12,021 nt of DNA from an uncultured Ignavibacteria bacterium (lineage in GTDB: Bacteria; Bacteroidota; Ignavibacteria; Ignavibacteriales; Melioribacteraceae). This document shows, in pieces, positions 7,239 through 12,021 of this stretch (position 1 is the stretch's first letter; every line of letters begins with the position of its first letter). The position numbers and the translations under genes are program-made. The notes below the pieces were generated by a model that worked only from the letters and a program-made list of their open reading frames with translations, had not been told where the DNA came from and made no database searches. The stretch covers positions 1-12,021 of the forward strand of contig CALGLM010000333.1 of NCBI GenBank assembly GCA_937930275.1, in the 5' to 3' direction.

Positions 7239-8105
7239 ATGGATACAAGAATTGATAAAATTGTAAATCAAGTTTTTATTGAAAAATCGTTACACGATTT
7301 TTATTGTAGTCTTGATAGTTGTAAAGGGTGGGAAAAAAACGTAATTGAACAACCGAAAGCAGTAAAAAAAATTATTGATTCCGGTGCCGAAAGAATTGCT
7401 GCAGGAATAGGAATAGGTTCTGAAATTGCCGATATAGGTCTGGCGAGAATGATTGACCATACATTGTTGAAACCTGAAGCTACTTCTAACGATATTATTA
7501 AATTGTGTGAAGAAGCTAAACGATATACTTTTGCATCAGTTTGCATAAACCCTTATTATGTTAGCTTATGCCACTCGATATTAAAAGATACTCCTGTAAA
7601 AGTATGTACTGTAATTGGATTTCCTTTAGGAGCAAATACAACAGAAACAAAAAAATTTGAAGCCGAGCAAGCTATACAAAATGGTGCCGAAGAGATTGAT
7701 ATGGTGATAAATATTGGGAAATTAAAAGAAGGGGATTACAAAGCAGTATTTGAAGATGTGAATAAAGTAGTTTTAACTGCTAAAAAGCATAATGCTGTGT
7801 GTAAAGTTATTTTAGAAACAGCATTATTAACTGATGAAGAAAAAATTAAAGCTTGTTTAATTTGCAAGGAAGCGAAAGCAGATTTTGTTAAAACTTCTAC
7901 AGGTTTTAGTAAAGGCGGAGCAACCGCAGCTGATATAGCATTAATGAAATATGTAGTTGGAAGCAGTGTAGGAGTAAAAGCAAGCGGCGGTGTTAGAACT
8001 TATGAAGACGCTGCATTATTAATTGAATCAGGAGCAGATAGAATAGGTGCAAGTGCAAGCGTCAAAATTGTAAATAAAGAAACTAACAACGATAAAGGAT
8101 ATTAG
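7239..8105 (+). CDS. deoC: Deoxyribose-phosphate aldolase with N-terminal extension
   Basis: DeoC cleaves 2-deoxyribose-5-phosphate to acetaldehyde and glyceraldehyde-3-phosphate in deoxynucleoside catabolism. In this 288-residue protein the aldolase core starts near residue 67 ([15 protein letters not shown]). Active-site residues are present: Asp154 ([10 protein letters not shown]), the Schiff-base Lys218 (DFVKTSTGF) and Lys247 ([10 protein letters not shown]). Phosphate binding is provided by SGGVR and GADRIGAS (265-272). The first ~65 residues are extra compared with short DeoC proteins of ~220 residues. They contain two cysteines (Cys23, Cys28) and a segment [12 protein letters not shown] (45-56) that resembles the C-terminal [13 protein letters not shown] kept the ATG at 7239 because it follows the folD stop by 3 nt and the extension reads as well-formed protein, though no Shine-Dalgarno is evident. 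The next gene overlaps the stop by 1 nt. Confidence 0.95.
   Translation: MDTRIDKIVNQVFIEKSLHDFYCSLDSCKGWEKNVIEQPKAVKKIIDSGAERIAAGIGIGSEIADIGLARMIDHTLLKPEATSNDIIKLCEEAKRYTFASVCINPYYVSLCHSILKDTPVKVCTVIGFPLGANTTETKKFEAEQAIQNGAEEIDMVINIGKLKEGDYKAVFEDVNKVVLTAKKHNAVCKVILETALLTDEEKIKACLICKEAKADFVKTSTGFSKGGATAADIALMKYVVGSSVGVKASGGVRTYEDAALLIESGADRIGASASVKIVNKETNNDKGY
7282..7302 (+). repeat. 9-bp inverted repeat (AT-rich hairpin) near the 5' end of deoC
   Basis: AAAAATCGT (7282-7290) and its exact reverse complement (7294-7302) flank a 3-nt loop. The right arm ends in five T's, so on the plus strand it loosely resembles a weak intrinsic terminator, but the stem has only two G-C pairs and lies within codons 15-22 of deoC. 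It could cause partial polarity. Chance is quite possible in DNA of this composition. Confidence 0.35.
8094..8099 (+). promoter_or_regulatory. Shine-Dalgarno supporting the GTG start of the HicB-like gene
   Basis: AAAGGA ends 5 nt before the GTG at 8105 and lies within the last codons of deoC. It is one of the better ribosome-binding sites in the window and is the main reason to accept a GTG start overlapping the deoC TAG by one base. Confidence 0.6.
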
Positions 8106-8338
8106 TGGTATTAGACTTAATAGTTAGTAATAGTGATGACGGTTGTACTGCTGTAATTCCCAGTATAAGCGGAATTGATTGTTGGGCACACAAGCACGAT
8201 GATGCTTTGGAAGAAGCAATAAATATGCTTTGTTATTATTTAGCTTTTGAAGATAAGAAAAAAATTAAAATCGATTTGGCAAAAAGGGAAAAAAGCAGAA
8301 CAATATATAAGGTAATTTTTGATAAAGAGATAAAGTGA
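8105..8338 (+). CDS. Small HicB-like domain protein, orphan (no HicA partner)
   Basis: This 77-residue protein reads DDGCTAVIPSISGIDCWAH then DDALEEAINMLCYYL. That is the pattern of the HicB antitoxin N-terminal domain (partial RNase H-like fold: a beta-hairpin with A-x-I-P-x-x-x-G, then a helix beginning D-x-A-x-E-A). A short basic tail ends in a beta-like YKVIFDK. There is no C-terminal DNA-binding domain and no HicA mRNA-interferase gene beside it, so a toxin-antitoxin role is not supported here. It starts with GTG one base inside the deoC stop (TAGTG) and ends in a GTGA overlap with the trmH start, so its translation appears coupled on both sides. The start rests on a good AAAGGA site. 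Function is unknown; regulatory or RNA-linked roles are conjecture. The domain call is by motif resemblance only. Confidence 0.72.
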   Translation: MVLDLIVSNSDDGCTAVIPSISGIDCWAHKHDDALEEAINMLCYYLAFEDKKKIKIDLAKREKSRTIYKVIFDKEIK

Positions 8339-8925
8339 GAGAATTTAAGAGCGAACAAAGGTTAAGCAAAATAAAAAAAGTATTAAAATATAGACAGAAT
8401 GACCTTACTGTAATATTAGAAAATATTCATGACCCACATAATGTGAGTGCAATTTTTAGAACATGTGATTCTGTAGGTGTTAAAAAGATTAACCTTTTGT
8501 ATCATATCGAAAAATTTCCGAGATTAAGTAATAAAGTATCCGGATCAGGGAGCAAGTGGGTTGAATTTGAGCGTCATAATATAGTAGAAAATTGTTTTAA
8601 ACAATTAAAAAAGGAAGGTTATTATATACTTGGTAGTAAAGTATCGGATGATGCAAAAAGTATTTATGACATAGATTTTACAAAAAAAGTTGCAATATTA
8701 TTCGGAAACGAGCATAGAGGAATTTCAGAAGAATCTGAAGTCCTTTGTGATGAATTAATTTATATACCGATGTACGGTATGGCACAATCATTAAATGTAT
8801 CGGTAGCGGTTTCGGTAACAATGTACGAAGTATTACGACAAAGAACCGTTGCGGGGTTATATAACAAGCAGTCGTTAGACGCAGAAGAATATGAAAAATT
8901 AATTGATAAATGGTGTTCGTATTAA
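8335..8925 (+). CDS. trmH: TrmH-type SPOUT RNA 2'-O-ribose methyltransferase (probable tRNA Gm18)
   Basis: This 196-residue protein is close to the length of short TrmH enzymes, which methylate the 2'-OH of G18 in tRNA using S-adenosylmethionine bound in a trefoil knot. SPOUT motif 1 is ENIHDPHNVSAIFRTCDSVG (29-48) with catalytic Arg42. Motif 2 is ILFGNEHRGIS (121-131) with Asn125, Glu126 and Arg128. Motif 3 is IPMYGMAQSLNVSVAVSV (144-161) with Ser152 and Asn154. The short basic N-terminal helix and the C-terminal helix ending near DKWCSY fit TrmH rather than RlmB, which carries an extra L30e-like N-terminal domain. The start is GTG at 8335, overlapping the previous stop as GTGA, with only a weak purine stretch upstream. 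The stop TAA shares a base with the aroA ATG (TAATG). Substrate assignment to tRNA rather than rRNA is likely but not proven. Confidence 0.9.
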   Translation: MREFKSEQRLSKIKKVLKYRQNDLTVILENIHDPHNVSAIFRTCDSVGVKKINLLYHIEKFPRLSNKVSGSGSKWVEFERHNIVENCFKQLKKEGYYILGSKVSDDAKSIYDIDFTKKVAILFGNEHRGISEESEVLCDELIYIPMYGMAQSLNVSVAVSVTMYEVLRQRTVAGLYNKQSLDAEEYEKLIDKWCSY

Positions 8926-10205
8926 TGGATAAAGAATTTAATAAAGTATCAAGATTGAAAGGAGAATTAAGTTTACCCGGCGATAAATCTATTTCGCATC
9001 GAAGTGTTATTTTTTCTGCATTGGCTAAAGGTAAATCTACAATTACAAACTGTTCAAACGGTGAAGACGTAAAATCTACAATTAAATGCTTTAAAAATTT
9101 GGGCTGCGAAATTACTTATGAAAAAGAAAAAATTATTGTTTTAGGGAAAGGATTTAAAGGATTTACTAATAAAAGAATAATCTTAGACGCAGGGAATAGC
9201 GGTACTACCTCACGATTGTTGATAGGTTTATTATGTGTTCAAGATTTTGAAACTACTATAATAGGAGACGAATCTTTATCGAAAAGACCAATGACAAGAG
9301 TTGTAGAACCACTTTCAAATTTTGGAGCAAAGTTTAAAACTACAAATGGAAAACTTCCATTAACAATTTATCCGTCTAATTCATTAAAAGCAATTGATTA
9401 TACATTAACAGTTCCAAGTGCTCAAGTAAAAAGTGCATTATTATTAGCGGGATTGCATTACGAAAAAGAGTCTATTATTAGAGAGCCTTTTATTACCAGA
9501 GATCATACTGAAAAGATGTTAGGTCTTAAAACTGAGGATTCCGGAGGAATTAAAAGTATTTTTGTTTCAAAAGCTAATTATCCGGTTGCAAACTCATATT
9601 CGGTCCCTGCTGATATTTCTACTGCAGCTTTTTTTATTGTTTTTGGTCTTCTTGCCGAAAATAGCGAAATAATTTTAAAAAACGTGTTATTAAACGAAAC
9701 TCGTGCCGGAATTATTAAAGTTTTAAAAGAAATGGGCGGAGATATTCAAATAATTAATGAGTATTCGGTTAATAAAGAAATATCAGGAGATATTTTAGTT
9801 AGGAGCAGTAAATTAAAAAATATTACTATTGATGAAAAAATAATACCAAATATTATTGATGAAATACCAATTTTAAGTTTAGCCGGACTATTTGCGGAAG
9901 GGGAATTTAAAATAACTAATGCAGAAGAGCTAAGATTAAAAGAAACAGATAGAATAAAAGCATTGGTAGAAAATTACAAATTAGTAGGTTTAAGAACAGA
10001 AGAATTTGCAGACGGGTTTTCGTTAAGCGGTTTTATGAATGAAAAATATACGGTTTTTAATAGTTATGGTGATCATCGTATTGCCATGACTTTCGGAATA
10101 TTATCTATGTTAAATAAAGCAGGCAGTATGGTAAAAGACTTTGATTGTGTAGGAATATCAAATCCAAATTTTATAAATCAAATTAAAGTGATTGTAGAGG
10201 AATAA
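8925..10205 (+). CDS. aroA: 3-phosphoshikimate 1-carboxyvinyltransferase (EPSP synthase)
   Basis: This is the sixth enzyme of the shikimate pathway; it joins phosphoenolpyruvate to shikimate-3-phosphate to give EPSP for chorismate and aromatic amino acids. The 426-residue length is standard. Visible motifs are LPGDKSISHRS (17-27) with Lys21 and Arg26, LDAGNSGTTSRLL (87-99), SLSKRPMTRVVEPL (117-130), PSAQVKSALLLAG (164-176), NIIDEIPIL with catalytic Asp312, LRLKETDRIKA with Glu340, and GDHRIAM (382-388). The GNSGTT and SAQVKSALL forms look more like Gram-positive (class II-like) enzymes than the E. coli enzyme (inference). I chose the ATG at 8925, which overlaps the trmH stop as TAATG and gives a normal N-terminus. 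An in-frame ATG at 8910 would add five residues (MVFVL) and overlap trmH by 16 nt. Neither has a strong Shine-Dalgarno. The next gene starts 1 nt after the stop. Confidence 0.96.
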   Translation: MDKEFNKVSRLKGELSLPGDKSISHRSVIFSALAKGKSTITNCSNGEDVKSTIKCFKNLGCEITYEKEKIIVLGKGFKGFTNKRIILDAGNSGTTSRLLIGLLCVQDFETTIIGDESLSKRPMTRVVEPLSNFGAKFKTTNGKLPLTIYPSNSLKAIDYTLTVPSAQVKSALLLAGLHYEKESIIREPFITRDHTEKMLGLKTEDSGGIKSIFVSKANYPVANSYSVPADISTAAFFIVFGLLAENSEIILKNVLLNETRAGIIKVLKEMGGDIQIINEYSVNKEISGDILVRSSKLKNITIDEKIIPNIIDEIPILSLAGLFAEGEFKITNAEELRLKETDRIKALVENYKLVGLRTEEFADGFSLSGFMNEKYTVFNSYGDHRIAMTFGILSMLNKAGSMVKDFDCVGISNPNFINQIKVIVEE

Positions 10206-10206
10206 A

Positions 10207-11295
10207 ATGGCAGAAGTTAAACTGGTAAATGTCTCTAAAATTTATGAAGGCGGAAATAAAGCCGTTCACAATGTAAATTTTGAAATAAAAGATAAAGAAT
10301 TTGTAGTGTTGGTCGGTCCTTCCGGATGCGGAAAAACAACTACATTAAGAATGATTGCCGGTTTAGAAGAAATTTCCGAAGGTGATTTATATATTGACGG
10401 AGCAAGGGTTAACGATATATCTCCAAAAGATAGAGATATAGCAATGGTATTTCAAAACTATGCACTTTATCCTCATATGACTGTTTTTGAAAATATGGCA
10501 TTTGGGTTAAAATTAAGGAAATTTGATAAAAAAGAGATTGAAGAAAGAGTAAAGCATGCCGCTTCAATTTTAGGTATTTCAGATTATTTAAATAGAAAAC
10601 CGAAAGCTCTTTCCGGAGGGCAGAGACAGCGTGTGGCTGTAGGACGTGCTATTGTACGTAAACCAAAAGTTTTTTTATTTGACGAACCGTTAAGTAATCT
10701 TGATGCAAAACTTCGTGTACAAATGAGAACTGAAATTTCAAAACTTCATAGAAATTTAAATGCAACAATGATTTATGTAACACACGATCAAGTTGAAGCA
10801 ATGACTATGGGGGATAGAATTGTAATTATGAAGGACGGATTTATTCAACAAATTGATTCTCCTTTAAATCTTTATAATAATCCGGTTAATAAGTTTGTAG
10901 CAGGATTTATTGGAAGTCCGGCTATGAATTTTATCGAAGGGAAGCTAACCAAAGAAGAAAAAATTTGGTTTATGGATAAAACAGATAATATAAAGTTAGA
11001 AATCTCCGAAATATTTTATGAAAAAATTATTCCTTATTTAGATAAAAATATTTATCTCGGCATAAGACCTGAAGATATAACTTTGGCTGATGACGGACAA
11101 TTTGTTTTTGAAAGTGAAGTTGTTGAGCCAATGGGAAATGAAGTGTTCTTGTATTTTAATGTTTCCGGTGTGCAATTTGTTTCGAGAACAAATACTCAAA
11201 AAGAGATAAAAGCGGGGGAAAAAATAAAAGTACTTTTTAACACAAAAAAACTTCACTTTTTTGACAAAGAAACCGAAAAATCAATTTTATACTAA
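10207..11295 (+). CDS. ugpC: ABC sugar importer ATPase, MalK/UgpC/MsmK type
   Basis: This 362-residue cytoplasmic ATPase would drive a CUT1-type carbohydrate or glycerol-3-phosphate importer. The nucleotide-binding domain has Walker A GPSGCGKTT (37-45, Lys43), Q-loop Gln83 in FQNYALYPHMTV, signature ALSGGQRQRVAVGRA (134-148), Walker B VFLFDEP (155-161, Glu160), D-loop SNLD (163-166) and switch His193 in VTHDQVEAMTMGDRI. From ~235 onward the OB/TOBE regulatory domain carries the family markers GSPAMNF (236-242) and LGIRPEDI (284-291). A good Shine-Dalgarno (AGAGGA, 10196-10201) lies at the end of aroA. No permease or binding-protein gene is in the window, so it may serve transporters encoded elsewhere, as shared MsmK-like ATPases do; the transported sugar cannot be named. 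Its TAA overlaps the convergent bshC stop. Confidence 0.93.
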   Translation: MAEVKLVNVSKIYEGGNKAVHNVNFEIKDKEFVVLVGPSGCGKTTTLRMIAGLEEISEGDLYIDGARVNDISPKDRDIAMVFQNYALYPHMTVFENMAFGLKLRKFDKKEIEERVKHAASILGISDYLNRKPKALSGGQRQRVAVGRAIVRKPKVFLFDEPLSNLDAKLRVQMRTEISKLHRNLNATMIYVTHDQVEAMTMGDRIVIMKDGFIQQIDSPLNLYNNPVNKFVAGFIGSPAMNFIEGKLTKEEKIWFMDKTDNIKLEISEIFYEKIIPYLDKNIYLGIRPEDITLADDGQFVFESEVVEPMGNEVFLYFNVSGVQFVSRTNTQKEIKAGEKIKVLFNTKKLHFFDKETEKSILY

Positions 11296-12021
11296 AGCTC
11301 GATAATTTGGTGTTCAAATTTTGTTACTGATGTTTCGTTAAATATATGCTTTAGTAAGCTTATACCATATTTATTAGCAAAATAAATAAAATTTAGTTCT
11401 CTTTCTTGTAGATTATTATTAGGGTACAAAATATTTTTAACTTTGCTAATTTGTCTTAGTGTAACCTCGTTTTTAGATTGAAAAACTTTTTCTGTTTTAG
11501 ATTTTAAGGATTGAATTGATTGAATAATTCTTTCAATTGTTTTAAGTGAATTATCTTCCAGAGTTTTATCAATCTTAATTAATTCTTCTTCTAAATTTAT
11601 TAATTCTTGTTTAATATTATTTTCGGATTTGCTAAATAACTCGTCAATATTCAAGGGTGTTGAAATATTTAACACTTTTTTTATTAATTTGTTTTCTTCT
11701 TCCCAAATATTTTCAATATTCAATTTAAATTTTTCCAATAAATCTTTAGTTCCTTTTTCCAACAAAGTAACCGAAGCTCGCGGGTAAATGTAAGGCTGAA
11801 CTATATTAAATTCCTTATAAAAAGGAATTACTTGAGCAAAGTAGCTAATTTCACCAGGTCCTGCTATGTAAAAACCGGTAGGTAATAAATAATCCTGACA
11901 AATCGGTCGTAACAACACGTTAGGAGAAAATCTTTCAGGATGTGTTTTTAATAACTCAAATAAATCTGATTTTGAATATTTTTTCCTTTTATTTTTTAGT
12001 CTAAAGTTGTCATCATCAGGT
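11292..12021 (-). CDS. bshC: Bacillithiol biosynthesis cysteine-adding enzyme BshC, C-terminal part (5' end beyond window)
   Basis: The frame stays open to the right window edge, giving about 242 visible residues. The GTG at 11918 is an internal Val (in PNVLLRP), not the start. BshC adds cysteine to glucosaminyl-malate, the last step in making the thiol cofactor bacillithiol. Family markers are LKTHPERFSPNVLLRPICQDYLLP at the upstream end (~11870-11950), GFYIAGPGEISYFAQVIPFY next to it, and KNILYPNNNLQERELNFIYF near the C-terminus. Between these lies a long Glu/Lys/Leu/Ile-rich helical stretch matching the coiled-coil dimerisation region of BshC. The gene converges on the ABC ATPase gene: its TAG (complement of 11292-11294) lies within the last four bases of that gene. 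Full BshC is ~520-540 residues, so roughly half is missing here. Identification is firm from the conserved blocks. Confidence 0.93.
   Translation of the reverse strand, partial: PDDDNFRLKNKRKKYSKSDLFELLKTHPERFSPNVLLRPICQDYLLPTGFYIAGPGEISYFAQVIPFYKEFNIVQPYIYPRASVTLLEKGTKDLLEKFKLNIENIWEEENKLIKKVLNISTPLNIDELFSKSENNIKQELINLEEELIKIDKTLEDNSLKTIERIIQSIQSLKSKTEKVFQSKNEVTLRQISKVKNILYPNNNLQERELNFIYFANKYGISLLKHIFNETSVTKFEHQIIEL

Larger units (their letters stand above)
5531..11295 (+). other. Seven-gene putative operon ymdB-folD-deoC-hicB-like-trmH-aroA-ugpC
   Basis: All seven genes are on the plus strand, with junctions of -14, +3, -1, -4, -1 and +1 nt. There is no room for internal promoters outside coding sequence or for terminators. 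Overlaps of the TAGTG, GTGA and TAATG kinds indicate translational coupling. Transcription presumably starts in 5381-5530. The 3' end overlaps bshC and has no hairpin-plus-T-run that I can see. Confidence 0.8.

Noticed and set aside
7301..7546. An 81-codon open frame antisense to deoC
   Set aside because: It mirrors a well-conserved enzyme and shows no independent coding signal.
8105..8338. HicAB toxin-antitoxin module
   Set aside because: Only a HicB-like domain is present. The neighbours are DeoC and TrmH, and no ~60-residue HicA-like frame is found on either side.
8910..8925. ATG at 8910 as aroA start
   Set aside because: It adds only MVFVL and overlaps trmH by 16 nt. The ATG at 8925 gives the TAATG junction seen in tightly coupled genes. 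Not excluded, since neither has a strong ribosome-binding site.
11226..11237. 12-bp palindrome AAAAGTACTTTT in the ABC ATPase gene
   Set aside because: Short, AT-rich and inside a Lys/Phe-coding stretch; no partner site or T-run to suggest function.
11292..11918. Taking the GTG at 11918 (minus strand) as the start of bshC
   Set aside because: The frame remains open to position 12021 and the upstream residues (HPERFSPN) are conserved BshC sequence, so this GTG is an internal valine codon.

Overview
The window is AT-rich (roughly 30% GC by eye), almost entirely coding, and chromosomal in character. Several signs point to the Bacteroidota/Chlorobi side of the tree, most likely an Ignavibacteria-like bacterium. 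These are a C-terminal BshC (bacillithiol synthesis), a Bacteroidota-style signal peptide ending in Ala-Gln, weak or absent Shine-Dalgarno sequences in front of most genes, and a long cytoplasmic multi-PAS hybrid kinase. The taxonomic assignment is inference from gene content and style, not from a marker search. There are no RNA genes, CRISPR arrays, insertion sequences or prophage genes that I can support.

Layout. (1) Positions 1-2042, plus strand: the 3' part of a GH13 debranching-type glycosidase, then 4 nt later a secreted D-Ala-D-Ala dipeptidase of the VanX/DdpX family. A strong hairpin-forming inverted repeat lies inside the signal-peptide codons of the dipeptidase. (2) Positions 2045-5380, minus strand: a 1111-residue soluble hybrid histidine kinase with about six PAS domains and a C-terminal receiver, convergent with the dipeptidase and only 2 nt from it. 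(3) Positions 5381-5530: the only real intergenic region, a very AT-rich divergent promoter region with a 13-bp direct repeat. (4) Positions 5531-11295, plus strand: a tight seven-gene run, ymdB - folD - deoC - HicB-like small gene - trmH - aroA - ugpC/malK-type ATPase. Spacings run from a 14-nt overlap to a 3-nt gap, so it is almost certainly one operon with translational coupling. (5) Positions 11292-12021, minus strand: the C-terminal part of bshC, whose stop codon overlaps the stop of the ATPase gene.

How the genes fit together. The operon is a housekeeping mixture: a YmdB-type metallophosphoesterase, folate one-carbon interconversion (FolD), deoxyribose-phosphate catabolism (DeoC), 2'-O-methylation of RNA (TrmH), the shikimate step to EPSP (AroA), and an orphan sugar-importer ATPase. 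These do not form one pathway; growth-linked co-expression is the simplest reading. I did not find a convincing new multi-gene system. The observations most worth a second look are the hairpin within the dipeptidase signal sequence, the N-terminal extension of DeoC that echoes the enzyme's own C-terminal phosphate-binding motif, and the orphan HicB-like protein fused by overlapping start/stop codons into a metabolic operon.
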